DNA from: Candidatus Vogelbacteria bacterium | Lineage (GTDB): Bacteria > Patescibacteriota > Minisyncoccia > Phycocordibacterales > XYD1-FULL-46-19 | Assembly (NCBI GenBank): GCA_903864935.1 | Contig: CAIPHT010000004.1 | Span: 1-42,721, forward strand | DNA length: 42,721 nt | Direction: 5' to 3' | Shown here: positions 29,600 through 37,644 of the stretch, piece by piece | Position numbering within the stretch: the stretch's first letter is position 1 | Layout: each line of letters begins with the position of its first letter | Translations under genes and position numbers: made by a program | Notes under the pieces: generated by a model | Told to the model about the DNA's origin: nothing | The model's database searches: none | What the model saw: only the letters and a program-made list of their open reading frames with translations

Positions 29600-30178
29600 A
29601 TGGAGCCAAAAAGATTATTTATTGCTATCCCGGTAGAGGGGGTCTTGAGAGAGAAGGCTTTGGCTTGGCAGGCCGATCACGTGGGCTGGCCAGTCAATTG
29701 GACCTCTGGTGACGACTTCCATATCACTGTTGTCTCGCCTTGGCTGGAGAGTGATGTTCCTGCGCTCATCTCTAAATTGGACGAGTTTGCTCAATCTATT
29801 ATCGACGGCAAGCTTTCTATAAAATCTTTTGCCATTAGTTTTTTCAAAGTTGTTTTTGGTCCTAATCGTTTCTCACCTCGCTTGATTTGGGCCGAGGGTG
29901 AGCCACCTGTCCCACTTCTTGAATTGAAGAATCGCCTTGAGCAAACTCTCGCTAAGCCAGATAATCGTTTTTATCGTTTGCATCTAACTTTGGCTCGTTT
30001 CTTAGCCTCTGATTTTGGCCCGGCTGGTTTGCCCGATCTCTTTGACCGTGTCGACTGGAGTTCTAATATCAGTAGTTTTGTTTTGTTCGAATCAGTCATG
30101 AAGCCGGAGGGCCCCGAATATACTAAGATCAAAGAATTTTCTTTTGCTAATCAAGAGCAAAATCAGCAAGCCCTCTAG
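29600..30178 (+). CDS. thpR: 2'-5' RNA ligase / cyclic phosphodiesterase family (ThpR-like)
   Basis: A 192-residue protein with the two HxT motifs of the 2H phosphoesterase superfamily: FHITVV (His41) and LHLTLAR (His128). Length and N-terminus (RLFIAIPVEGVL) fit the ThpR/LigT family, which opens 2',3'-cyclic phosphates and can join RNA ends in vitro. It likely acts in RNA metabolism; the in vivo substrate is not known. It has its own leaderless promoter. Confidence 0.88.
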   Translation: MEPKRLFIAIPVEGVLREKALAWQADHVGWPVNWTSGDDFHITVVSPWLESDVPALISKLDEFAQSIIDGKLSIKSFAISFFKVVFGPNRFSPRLIWAEGEPPVPLLELKNRLEQTLAKPDNRFYRLHLTLARFLASDFGPAGLPDLFDRVDWSSNISSFVLFESVMKPEGPEYTKIKEFSFANQEQNQQAL

Positions 30179-30243
30179 GGCTTAATTACTCTATATTTTT
30201 AATAGTGTTCTCTTTATAAATTTATTTAATTTAAATTTTAACT

Positions 30244-32067
30244 ATGTGTGGAATTTTTGGTTATGTTGGTAAGAAAGAGGCTCCCGCAATTTTAATCGAT
30301 GGACTTAAGGCGCTCGAATATCGTGGCTACGATTCGGCCGGCCTCTATGTCGCCGGGGCCGGTCTCGTGAAGGCCGTTGGCCAGGTCAAGAATCTTGAAG
30401 CTAAACTTACCCCCGACTTTAAGGGAACTGTTGGTATTGCTCATACCCGTTGGGCCACTCACGGTGTGCCAACTGAGGTCAATGCTCACCCGCATACTGA
30501 TTGCGAGGGCAAAATTTATCTCGCTCACAATGGTATCATTGAGAATTATGGCGAACTCAAAGCAGAGTTAATCGGGAAGGGCCACAAATTTGCTTCGGCT
30601 ACTGACTCTGAAGTTGTGGCGCATTTGCTTGAAGATTTTGTTAAAGCGGGGAGTACTTTTAGCGAAGCTCTCACTAAAACTCTGGCCATGATTCGTGGGA
30701 CTTATGGTCTGGCGATTGTTAACACCTCGGAGCCTGATCGTCTTTATGTCGCGCGCAAGGGGAGTCCGATTGTTCTGGGCATTGGTGAAGGTGAGAATTT
30801 CCTCGCTTCTGATCCTTCAGCGATTGTCCCCCACACCAAGAAAGTTCTTTATTTGAATGATGGCGAATGGGCAATTCTCAAAACTGATAGCTATCAACTT
30901 TTTAGTTTGGCTGGCGAAGAAATCAAGCGCGAGCCAACGGTCATCGAGTGGAGCGTTGAAGAGACGAAGAAGGGTGGTTATGACCATTTCATGTTGAAGG
31001 AGATTATGGAGGGGGACAATGTTATTAAGAATTCCTTCCGTGGGCGTTTGCTTGAAGACTCGCTCGAGATCAAGCTTGATGAACTCAAAGAGGTGGAGGA
31101 GAAACTAAAGGGGATCAAGCGTATCATTATTACTTCTTGTGGCACCGCGCTCTACTCGGGGATGGTGGGCGAATATATGCTCGAAGAATTTGCTAAGATC
31201 CCCGTGGAGATTGAGTATGCCTCCGAGTTTCGTTACCGCTCGCCGATTGTCGAGGCGGGGACCATGGTAATGGCAATTACTCAGTCGGGTGAGACAGCCG
31301 ATACTTTAGCCGCTATTCGCGAGGCCAAGCGTCAGGGCGCGCTCATTGTCTCAATTGTGAACACGGTTGGCTCGACTATTGCTCGTGAGTCTGATGCGGT
31401 TATCTATAATCAAATTGGACCGGAGATTGGTGTGGCTTCGACCAAGGCTTTTATTTCTCAAGTTACTATCTTTTCTCTCCTTACTTTATACCTTGCGAAA
31501 CTGCGTGGAGTAGCGAGCGACGAAGAGACCAAGAAAATGATCAAAGAGATTGTCGCTCTGCCCGAGAAGATCAAATCTATTTTAGAGAGAAGAGAAGAAA
31601 TTAAAGAAGTGGCCACTAAGTATGCCGGCTTCACCGACTTTCTCTTCATGGGTCGCAAGTACACTTTCCCGATTGCCTTCGAAGGTGCGCTTAAGCTCAA
31701 AGAGATTTCTTATGTTCATGCCGAAGGTTATGGGGCCGGGGAGATGAAGCATGGTCCGATTGCCATGATTGATCCCAATTTCCCCACGGTGGCTCTCTGT
31801 CTCTCCGATTCTGTCTACGAGAAAATGATTTCGAATGTTGAGGAGATTAAAGCGCGTAGTGGTAAAGTCTTAGCCATTGCCACCGTTGGCAATGAGACCC
31901 TTAAGACTCTGGCTGACGACATTATTTATGTCCCTGAGACCGTTGAATTCTTAGAATCAATCATTGCCGTTATCCCACTCCAACTCTTCGCTTATTATAT
32001 CGGCATCGGCAAGGGTTATGATGTTGACAAGCCTCGCAACCTTGCGAAGTCGGTAACTGTCGAATAA
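30244..32067 (+). CDS. glmS: Glutamine-fructose-6-phosphate aminotransferase
   Basis: A 607-residue protein. The N-terminal glutaminase starts MCGIFGYVG with catalytic Cys2 and has TRWATHG and HNGIIEN. Two SIS sugar-isomerase domains follow (TSCGTALYSG, ITQSGETADT, VASTKAFISQ). The C-terminus DKPRNLAKSVTVE is the family closing motif. It converts fructose-6-phosphate and glutamine to glucosamine-6-phosphate, the entry to UDP-GlcNAc and peptidoglycan. No glmS ribozyme-like structure is apparent in the 65-base A/T-rich upstream gap. Confidence 0.97.
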   Translation: MCGIFGYVGKKEAPAILIDGLKALEYRGYDSAGLYVAGAGLVKAVGQVKNLEAKLTPDFKGTVGIAHTRWATHGVPTEVNAHPHTDCEGKIYLAHNGIIENYGELKAELIGKGHKFASATDSEVVAHLLEDFVKAGSTFSEALTKTLAMIRGTYGLAIVNTSEPDRLYVARKGSPIVLGIGEGENFLASDPSAIVPHTKKVLYLNDGEWAILKTDSYQLFSLAGEEIKREPTVIEWSVEETKKGGYDHFMLKEIMEGDNVIKNSFRGRLLEDSLEIKLDELKEVEEKLKGIKRIIITSCGTALYSGMVGEYMLEEFAKIPVEIEYASEFRYRSPIVEAGTMVMAITQSGETADTLAAIREAKRQGALIVSIVNTVGSTIARESDAVIYNQIGPEIGVASTKAFISQVTIFSLLTLYLAKLRGVASDEETKKMIKEIVALPEKIKSILERREEIKEVATKYAGFTDFLFMGRKYTFPIAFEGALKLKEISYVHAEGYGAGEMKHGPIAMIDPNFPTVALCLSDSVYEKMISNVEEIKARSGKVLAIATVGNETLKTLADDIIYVPETVEFLESIIAVIPLQLFAYYIGIGKGYDVDKPRNLAKSVTVE

Positions 32068-32186
32068 AAAGCCCCTTCTTCGCTAAAGCTACGAAGGGCA
32101 AGCTTATTTTGCGAAATCCAACCTGCCCGAAATGCCTTAAGCAGGCGGGCTTCGTAAACCCTAGTAAATAGGGGATTAAATCACCA

Positions 32187-32217
32187 AAATCCCGCCCTGT
32201 TGACAGGGCGGGATTTT
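32187..32217. terminator. Bidirectional terminator hairpin containing a -35
   Basis: AAAATCCCGCCCTGT and ACAGGGCGGGATTTT form a perfect 15-bp inverted repeat around TG. The right arm holds TTGACA of the next promoter. Confidence 0.85.
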
Positions 32218-32228
32218 GGGTGTATAAT
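32200..32228 (+). promoter_or_regulatory. Perfect consensus sigma-70-type promoter
   Basis: TTGACA (32200-32205), exactly 17 bases, TATAAT (32223-32228): both hexamers match consensus. Drives the orphan gene at 32308 with a leader of about 70 bases. Confidence 0.88.
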
Positions 32229-32307
32229 AAAAGATAGAAATGTAGGGGCTTGTCTGCCTCTTGAAATAAGGTTTAAGTAACTCAATTTCTCGGAAAGGAG
32301 AAAAATC

Positions 32308-32616
32308 ATGGAGACTTTGTTTGGAATAGTCGCCGGGGTTGTCTTATTCGCGTTGTACGACACCGCTCCTGTGCAGAAGGCCTGGCTGTGGTTCCTGTGG
32401 CAACTTAGCCCGAGAATTATCCTGTTCCTCCGCGCGGGATGGGCAGAGAAAATTGGAGAGATCGAAGGGGACATCATGGGCGGCTATCTCTTGATGGGTC
32501 TCACTCCCATCAGCAGCAAAGAAGGTAAGGAGTTTTCAAACACCTTCAGGGAGCTGAAGGTCTACCGCGAAAGGAAACTCGAACACCTCCGCTGGAAGCT
32601 GGAGGTGACACGCTAA
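32308..32616 (+). CDS. Orphan membrane-associated protein
   Basis: A 102-residue protein with an N-terminal hydrophobic helix (about 3-17), an aromatic, amphipathic region (KAWLWFLWQLSPRIILFLRAGW) and a charged helical C-terminus (FRELKVYRERKLEHLRWKLE). ATG 32308 follows AAAGGAG closely. It is a single-gene unit with the strongest promoter in the window and a cruciform-like terminator. No family recognised. Confidence 0.7.
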   Translation: METLFGIVAGVVLFALYDTAPVQKAWLWFLWQLSPRIILFLRAGWAEKIGEIEGDIMGGYLLMGLTPISSKEGKEFSNTFRELKVYRERKLEHLRWKLEVTR

Positions 32617-32620
32617 TCTC

Positions 32621-32676
32621 AACCCGTCCCGACTTAAGCAGGTCAGAAACCTGCCTAGGTCGAGGGCGGGTTTTCT
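32621..32676 (+). terminator. Nested (cruciform-like) terminator
   Basis: Outer arms AACCCG and CGGGTT, an inner hairpin GCAGGT/ACCTGC around CAGAA, then TTTT. Confidence 0.8.
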
Positions 32677-32698
32677 GATTCAAAAAATTTACCAATAT

Positions 32699-32742
32699 AA
32701 AATGTTACTCTTTTAGACGGTCGTCAAAAATGGTAACATTTT
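32699..32742. repeat. Nested palindrome 1
   Basis: Arms AAAATGTTAC (32699-32708) and GTAACATTTT (32733-32742) are perfect inverted copies; seven-base spacers on both sides; core GACGGTCGTC at 32716-32725. Confidence 0.85.
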
Positions 32743-32752
32743 CAAATCAAAA

Positions 32753-32792
32753 TTTATTAACACCAGTGACGGTCGTCTGAAAGTGTAATATT
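32753..32792. repeat. Nested palindrome 2 (degenerate arms)
   Basis: Core GACGGTCGTC at 32768-32777. Arms TATTAACAC and GTGTAATA pair if one A is bulged. Confidence 0.65.
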
Positions 32793-32869
32793 TTTTGATA
32801 GTAATCTGGAAGCTGTAATTTGGAAGCCGAGCTCCCAAAACGGGGGAGCGTGTGTTGTAATTATAAGCC

Positions 32870-32903
32870 GGTAACACTCGTGACGGTCGTCAGCAATGTT
32901 ACC
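32870..32903. repeat. Nested palindrome 3
   Basis: Arms GGTAACA (32870-32876) and TGTTACC (32897-32903); five-base spacers; core GACGGTCGTC at 32882-32891. Confidence 0.85.
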
Positions 32904-32964
32904 TTTTTGCCTGCAAGTTAAAACTTATGCCACTAACGTGAGATTTTTTAGTGCCTGGTTTTTT

Positions 32965-33000
32965 ACTGAACAAAATTTACAATTGTAAAAAATGTTCAGT
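32965..33000. repeat. Nested palindrome with a different core
   Basis: Arms ACTGAACA and TGTTCAGT, AAA spacers on both sides, core TTTACAATTGTAAA (perfect 14-bp palindrome). Confidence 0.8.
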
Positions 33001-33048
33001 GATTTTTGTTTCTAACTATAATCTAACGACCGCATCAAAATAGTTAGT

Positions 33049-33086
33049 CTTAACAAAATATGGACGGCCGTCTGAGGGATGTTAAG
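33049..33086. repeat. Nested palindrome 4
   Basis: Arms CTTAACA (33049-33055) and TGTTAAG (33080-33086); seven-base spacers; core GACGGCCGTC, a perfect palindrome, at 33063-33072. Confidence 0.85.
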
Positions 33087-33257
33087 AAGAATTTCTCGAG
33101 CTCCCTAGACGAAATTTAGGTGATGTGGTAGAACTGGAGTTAGATTGGGTCTGGTGCCTGATCGTTGAAATCGGACAAAGATGGGCTAGGGCTCGTCTGA
33201 CTCCACAAAAGACTCTTTCTAGGGAAAGAGGGGGCACTCAAGCCCAAAGGAGCGAAG

Positions 33258-34241
33258 ATGCCAAACGAAGATAGTCGGTTGATGAAAAGGCTCAAGGAGA
33301 CGAGGAATTTCTCACTTCTCCATAGTCTTTCGAACCAAGGTGTATTCGAGCGACGAAAGGTCATCGAGGACATCATCTCCACCACCATGACTCCCTGCTT
33401 TGAATCGGAGGAGGTGAAGTACTTCGAGGGAGAACTACTGGAGTACTTGGAGTTGTATTCCTGTGCCCTGATGGACCTTGGGATGAGCCAGCTTGACTAC
33501 GAACGCGAGACTTACCGCTTTGCCTGGTCGAGGTACCAGACAATCTCTGTTCATCTTTCGACAACATCAGAAGTGCTCAAGAGGCTCATCTCAGACATCG
33601 TTCACTGGTGGTTCGAGACTCCAACTCTTGACGAGGCAATGGAAATCTTTGACTTTCTCTCCGATGAGGCAGACAGACTTGGCTTCGATGATGTCATGGC
33701 CCGTGAGTTTCGTCGCGAAGAACACGATGCAATTTTTACCCTTGTCCTCCACAAACTGAGTGCCGCCATGGAAACCTTGGGCAAGGACAGACTCTGGGAG
33801 AAAGCCCCTCGGCTGACACAGGTGATTTCCGCTCGCTGGCATCGGATGATTGGCCCCAAGGCGGCAATCTTTCTCTCCCGGGTCCTTCAGAGCTTCGAGG
33901 GCGAGATGTCTGTGGCAGAAGAGGTGACGGTCATTCATACGGCCACTCAGGTTTACGAACTGGGCGACCTGGTTCGGCAAGCCATCGAAGTCCTGAGGGG
34001 TAATCGAACAACCGTCAGTCAATTCGAATTGGGTATTGGCGAAGTCAACCTTGCGGGGCAATATGCGGTCGTCCAGGTGACACTAGAAGACAGTGACCCG
34101 CGCTTCGATGATCACCTTTCTCTTTTGAGCACGGTCGCGACCCTTCTTAGGAACGAGGGAGACGACTTGGATTGCCACAGGTTAAGGGTTTCCGTTGTCT
34201 GTGGAGAACATCGTGCCGAAGGCTCCGTCCTGCCTCTCTAG
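33258..34241 (+). CDS. Orphan protein downstream of the palindrome array
   Basis: A 327-residue soluble, acidic, mainly helical protein with many Glu/Asp and Leu residues and no signal peptide or membrane segment. AAGGAG (33247-33252) five bases before ATG 33258 sets the start. The C-terminal third (from about 255) has alternating hydrophobic residues (VNLAGQYAVVQVTLED, RLRVSVVCGEHRAEG) suggestive of a beta-rich end. No family is recognised. It is the nearest gene to the palindromes, so its product could bind them or be controlled by them; this is speculation. Confidence 0.65.
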   Translation: MPNEDSRLMKRLKETRNFSLLHSLSNQGVFERRKVIEDIISTTMTPCFESEEVKYFEGELLEYLELYSCALMDLGMSQLDYERETYRFAWSRYQTISVHLSTTSEVLKRLISDIVHWWFETPTLDEAMEIFDFLSDEADRLGFDDVMAREFRREEHDAIFTLVLHKLSAAMETLGKDRLWEKAPRLTQVISARWHRMIGPKAAIFLSRVLQSFEGEMSVAEEVTVIHTATQVYELGDLVRQAIEVLRGNRTTVSQFELGIGEVNLAGQYAVVQVTLEDSDPRFDDHLSLLSTVATLLRNEGDDLDCHRLRVSVVCGEHRAEGSVLPL

Positions 34242-34290
34242 TCCGTGAACCATCACGTTCAGCTTACAGAGGACTTGCCCTTCATGTTTT

Positions 34291-34343
34291 ACCCGCTATT
34301 CGGGACAGCATCCGCTGTTTTAGGATGGCGGGTGTTTTGTTTA
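34291..34343 (+). terminator. Intrinsic terminator
   Basis: ACCCGC (34291-34296) pairs with GCGGGT (34328-34333) and CATCC with GGATG inside; a T-rich tail follows. Confidence 0.75.
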
Positions 34344-34376
34344 TAAAAAACTTTTTGATTTTAATTTACGATAAGC

Positions 34377-34382
34377 TATACT
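34377..34382 (+). promoter_or_regulatory. -10 element TATACT, leaderless start
   Basis: Ends six bases before ATG 34389. Confidence 0.65.
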
Positions 34383-34388
34383 CACCAT

Positions 34389-35060
34389 ATGAAATTATAT
34401 TTAATAGGCACACCAATTGGGAATTTGGGCGACATGACGCCAAGGGCAGTGGAGGTGATGAAAGAAGTACCAGTTTTGGCCGTGGAGAAGTGGACCGATA
34501 CGGTCAAGCTCTTAAAACATTTTGAGATTGGAGAGAAAAAGATTCTAAATTATGACGACAAGAATAGCCGACGCATGGCCCCGAAGATTTTGGATTTTCT
34601 TCAAGACCAAGACGTGGCGCTTGTGACCTCGGCCGGGATGCCCGGTGTCTCTGATCCAGGCGCTTATCTTGTTGAGCAAGCACGCGAAGCGGGGCATGAG
34701 ATCGTTCCGATTCCTGGACCCTCAGCGTTATCGACGGCTATCGCCGCGTCGGGCTTCTCGGGTAATTTTTGGTTTGTCGAATTCTTGCCTCGCACCCGTG
34801 GCAAGATTGTAAAAATTCTTAAACAGGCCGAAGAATTAGAAACTAACTTGGTTTGCTTCGAATCAACTTATCGCTTGGCCAAAAGTCTGGAGATTATTAA
34901 TGAACTTTATCCTGAAATTAAAGTTTTTGTCGGTAAAGAAATGACCAAGAAATTCGAGCAATATCTTGTGGGGACAGCGGGGGATTTTCTTGCTAGAATT
35001 AAGACGGATAAGGACTTTTCCCGGGGTGAATTCGCCTTAGTTATCCACTTTGGAAAATAG
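34389..35060 (+). CDS. rsmI: 16S rRNA 2'-O-ribose C1402 methyltransferase
   Basis: A 223-residue tetrapyrrole-methylase-fold enzyme. The start LYLIGTPIGNLGDMTPRA is the family hallmark, followed by 'VALVTSAGMPGVSDPGAYLV' and 'PIPGPSALSTAIAASG' in the SAM-binding core, and 'VFVGKEMTKKFEQ' later. It methylates the ribose of C1402 in the decoding centre. It is shorter than the E. coli enzyme at the C-terminus, as is common. The second rRNA methyltransferase, RsmE, is encoded at 36252. Confidence 0.95.
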   Translation: MKLYLIGTPIGNLGDMTPRAVEVMKEVPVLAVEKWTDTVKLLKHFEIGEKKILNYDDKNSRRMAPKILDFLQDQDVALVTSAGMPGVSDPGAYLVEQAREAGHEIVPIPGPSALSTAIAASGFSGNFWFVEFLPRTRGKIVKILKQAEELETNLVCFESTYRLAKSLEIINELYPEIKVFVGKEMTKKFEQYLVGTAGDFLARIKTDKDFSRGEFALVIHFGK

Positions 35061-35135
35061 CCAGATTGTTGTTAAAATAGGATCACAAATATTGTATAAA
35101 TTATTATTAATCTTTAAGTCTAAAATCATAAAAAT

Positions 35136-35636
35136 ATGAAAAAAGATCAAGGTGACGAGGTTTCCTCTGAAGGAGTTGTTTCTTCTAAAGGTAAGAAGTG
35201 CTGCGGTATGAGTTATAAGTTTTGGGGTGGGGTAATTATTGTCGTTGTTATAATTATCGCCGGTTATTATGCTTGGGGAGCTCTCAAGCCAAAGCCAAGT
35301 CAAACTGAAGCCCAGAAGGCGGCTGAACAGCAAGTCCTGGCCATCGTTGCTAGAGTTAAGAAATTAATGGTTGTCCCAGATGGAGAGGTCCCTCAAGTTG
35401 CTGAGATTAAGGATGCTGCCTTGGCGGCCAAAGAACAACCTTTCCTCGCTGGTTCTCAGAATGGTGATGTTCTTCTTGTTTATGCGACAGCGGGCAAGGC
35501 GATCGTTTATAGTCCAGCGCGAAACGTTATCGTCAATGTTGGTCCGGTCCAAATGAATAAGGCTGACGCTTCGGCTCAGACTCCGGCCCCTGCTCCGGTT
35601 ACCTCTGATAACACCGCAACCACAAAGAAGAAATAG
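35136..35636 (+). CDS. Single-pass membrane protein conserved in CPR-like genomes
   Basis: A 166-residue protein. It has a short cytoplasmic N-terminus with CC motif (KKCCGMSYKFW), one helix at about 29-48, and a helical region with 'AEQQVLAIVARVKKLMVVPDGEVPQVAEIKD'. A small beta segment, 'GDVLLVYATAGKAIVYSPARNVIVNVGPV', and a Pro/Thr/Ala-rich tail ending KKK complete it. I associate the 'DVLL.Y..A..AI.Y.P...I.NVGP' pattern with uncharacterised Patescibacteria surface proteins. The domain faces outward. Function unknown. Confidence 0.75.
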   Translation: MKKDQGDEVSSEGVVSSKGKKCCGMSYKFWGGVIIVVVIIIAGYYAWGALKPKPSQTEAQKAAEQQVLAIVARVKKLMVVPDGEVPQVAEIKDAALAAKEQPFLAGSQNGDVLLVYATAGKAIVYSPARNVIVNVGPVQMNKADASAQTPAPAPVTSDNTATTKKK

Positions 35637-35665
35637 TTCGATAAACTCACTATAAATAGTCCACT

Positions 35666-36241
35666 ATGAGCGAGTCGCTCTTCTTCTACTATCTAATTAT
35701 CTGGCCACCCCTAGGATATTTCCTGGGGGTTGTTGGTATGTTGATTGAGGGTGATATTACTTGGTTTACACTATCCTTTCTCACTAGCCAAGGCCTCTTC
35801 AATTTCTGGTTAATGTTGCCGGTCGTCTTCTTCGGGATGCTGGCGAGTGATTTAATCTTTTTCTTCATCGGTCGCAAGATTGAGTATTTCCCTCGTTTTG
35901 TTAAACTTTGGTCCAATAAGATCGCGGAGCCTTTTGACAGGCAACTTAATCGCCGTCCAAGACAAACGCTCTTCATTTCCAAATTTGCTTATGCTATCCA
36001 CAAGCCAATTTTGGTGCGAATGGGGATGACCGATAAGACGTATCGTGAATTTATTAAGCAGGATATCCCAGCCATTTGTTTTTGGGCGGTGGTCATTGGT
36101 AGTTTGGGTTATTTCTCGGGGGTCTCTTTTACCCTCGTCCAGCAATACTTGCATTATGCGGAGCTCGGGCTACTTATCGGGCTAATTATTTTCTTTGTTG
36201 TTATTAAGGTTGTGACAAAATATTCAATTAAAAAATTATAA
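35666..36241 (+). CDS. DedA/VTT-family membrane protein
   Basis: A 191-residue polytopic protein with the DedA pattern. Early acidic motif GMLIEGDITWFTLSFL (about 24-39), then 'FFGMLASDLIFFFIGRK' and 'FISKFAYAIHKPILVRMGM', which stands where typical members have the 'F..RF.P..R' loop. DedA/VTT proteins act as lipid scramblases (for example undecaprenyl phosphate recycling) and in envelope stress. The 'RF.P' arginine is replaced by Lys here, so it is a divergent member. Confidence 0.8.
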   Translation: MSESLFFYYLIIWPPLGYFLGVVGMLIEGDITWFTLSFLTSQGLFNFWLMLPVVFFGMLASDLIFFFIGRKIEYFPRFVKLWSNKIAEPFDRQLNRRPRQTLFISKFAYAIHKPILVRMGMTDKTYREFIKQDIPAICFWAVVIGSLGYFSGVSFTLVQQYLHYAELGLLIGLIIFFVVIKVVTKYSIKKL

Positions 36242-36251
36242 ATAATATAAG

Positions 36252-36956
36252 ATGAGACAAAACCGCTTTTATAGCCAAGAAGACTTAGGGGATAAGGACT
36301 TAGAAATTACTGATCCGCTTATTCTTAATCAATTAAGAAAAGTTTTGCGGTCCAAGCCGGGGGACGAGATCTCTCTTTTTGACGGACGAGGTTTAGAACT
36401 TCGGGCTAAGATTATAGAGTTTAATAAAAATTCTGTTCGACTCTCTGTTCTCGAGCGAGAACTTAGAGAAAAAGAAGAACCAGAGGTCTGTCTTTATCTT
36501 GCTTTGCTTAAAAAAGAGAATTTCGAATTAGCGGTGCAGAAGGCGGTCGAGGCCGGGGTTAATAAGATAATTCCGCTTGTCACCGAACGGACAATTAAGT
36601 TTGGATTAAAGACAGAGCGCTTGTCTCTGATTATTAAGGAAGCGACAGAGCAATCGGGGCGAGCCTTTTTACCAGACTTAAGCGAACCTGTTAATTTTTC
36701 TGTTGCCTTGGGTAAGGTTAAAGATTCTGATTCCCTAAATATCTTTTGTGATTTAGAGAAAGAAAATGATAAAAAGTTGTTGACGAATTCTCGCTCAATA
36801 AATCTTTTTGTCGGCCCAGAAGGCGGGTGGAGCGAGAAAGAGCAGGAGCTAGCTCAGTCTTCTGATTTCACTTTCTATTCTCTTGGTCGGTCTGTTTTGC
36901 GAGCCGAGACCGCGGCGGTTGTTGTAACTTGGTTGGCCGTTAACAACAAGCTTTAA
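36252..36956 (+). CDS. rsmE: 16S rRNA m3U1498 methyltransferase
   Basis: A 234-residue SPOUT-fold enzyme. The N-terminal PUA-like part (residues 1-70) is followed by 'LALLKKENFELAVQKAVEAGVNKIIPLVTERT'. The C-terminal knot motifs are LFVGPEGGWSEKE and 'YSLGRSVLRAETAAVV'. It methylates U1498 at the 30S decoding site using SAM. It begins ten bases after the DedA-like gene, so the two are probably co-transcribed. Confidence 0.95.
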   Translation: MRQNRFYSQEDLGDKDLEITDPLILNQLRKVLRSKPGDEISLFDGRGLELRAKIIEFNKNSVRLSVLERELREKEEPEVCLYLALLKKENFELAVQKAVEAGVNKIIPLVTERTIKFGLKTERLSLIIKEATEQSGRAFLPDLSEPVNFSVALGKVKDSDSLNIFCDLEKENDKKLLTNSRSINLFVGPEGGWSEKEQELAQSSDFTFYSLGRSVLRAETAAVVVTWLAVNNKL

Positions 36957-36962
36957 TTGTGT

Positions 36963-36968
36963 TAGAAT
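36963..36968 (+). promoter_or_regulatory. Extended -10 element (TGtTAGAAT), leaderless start
   Basis: Ends seven bases before ATG 36976. Confidence 0.6.
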
Positions 36969-36975
36969 CAAAAAT

Positions 36976-37638
36976 ATGAAATCTTGGTATCTATTTGCCA
37001 TCTTAGCTCTAGTTGTCCTTATTGAGGCTTTGGTGGTGGTACCTGTTGTCTCTAACCCGGGGCGTCGTTTTCTCGCTGCGGTGCTACCTTCTGTGGTTAT
37101 TAATTACGCCAACACCGATAGACAACAGGCCAGAGAAATAACTTTAAAAGAGAACCCCCTTCTGGCCAAAGCGGCAACCGAGAAGGCTCTTGATATGGCG
37201 GCGCGCGGTTATTTCTCCCATGTTGGCCCTAAGGGCGAGACACCTTGGACTTGGCTCGATAAGGTTGGCTATGATTACGTTTATGCCGGAGAGAATTTGG
37301 CGGTTAATTTCTTCGATTCTGGAGATGTTCATCGGGCTTGGATGAATTCGCCAGCGCATCGAGAAAATATTTTGGATAAGCGGTTTACGGAGGTTGGGAT
37401 CGGTACCGCCCCCGGCAAATTTAACGGTCGGGATAGCTTGTATGTGGTGGAATTTTTTGGTAGCACGGGTACCTCTCTTTCTCTTGCCTCAAGTACTCAG
37501 ATTATTTCTCAGAATAATTCTTCATTGCTCTCCGCTGTTGCCAGTATTCCCAACGGAGTCTTAAGTCTTAATCGTCGCTTCATACTCTCCCTTCTTGTCC
37601 TCTTGGGTTATGACTTGCCGAGTGGTAAGATTATCTAG
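36976..37638 (+). CDS. CAP-domain (SCP/YkwD-like) envelope protein
   Basis: A 220-residue protein with an N-terminal membrane helix (about 4-24), a CAP domain at about 43-165 and a C-terminal hydrophobic helix (about 197-214). CAP signature residues are visible: FSHVG (His82), AGENLA (Glu106), 'VHRAWMNSPAHRENIL' (His128) and 'YVVEFFG'. Bacterial CAP proteins lie outside the cell and often bind cations or the wall. Two membrane helices would hold both ends at the membrane. The transglycosylase-like gene follows after six bases. Confidence 0.9.
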   Translation: MKSWYLFAILALVVLIEALVVVPVVSNPGRRFLAAVLPSVVINYANTDRQQAREITLKENPLLAKAATEKALDMAARGYFSHVGPKGETPWTWLDKVGYDYVYAGENLAVNFFDSGDVHRAWMNSPAHRENILDKRFTEVGIGTAPGKFNGRDSLYVVEFFGSTGTSLSLASSTQIISQNNSSLLSAVASIPNGVLSLNRRFILSLLVLLGYDLPSGKII

Positions 37639-37644
37639 TAAATT

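Larger units (their letters stand above)
32699..33086. repeat. Array of nested palindromes in a gene-free stretch
   Basis: The 641 bases from 32617 to 33257 carry no gene. After the terminator they hold at least five dyads with one plan: outer inverted arms, equal spacers and a palindromic core. Four cores are GACGGTCGTC or GACGGCCGTC (32716, 32768, 32882, 33063); the fifth is TTTACAATTGTAAA. Inner arm ends are usually GTTAC/GTAAC or TGTTA/TAACA. A plain hairpin (GCTCCC/GGGAGC, 32831-32849) and dyads CACTAA/TTAGTG (32931-32953) and CTAACTA/TAGTTAG (33012-33047) also lie here. In 33087-33257 I see only the ribosome-binding site of the next gene. Role unknown: operators, recombination hairpins or a replication/partition site are possible. 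Confidence 0.75.

Noticed and set aside
30179-30243. glmS ribozyme upstream of glmS
   Set aside because: The gap is only 65 bases, A/T-rich, with no sign of the conserved ribozyme core.
32699-33086. Integron attC cluster
   Set aside because: The arms resemble simple GTTAC/GTAAC boxes, but the outer box does not match GTTRRRY, there are no genes between the copies, and no integrase gene is in the window.
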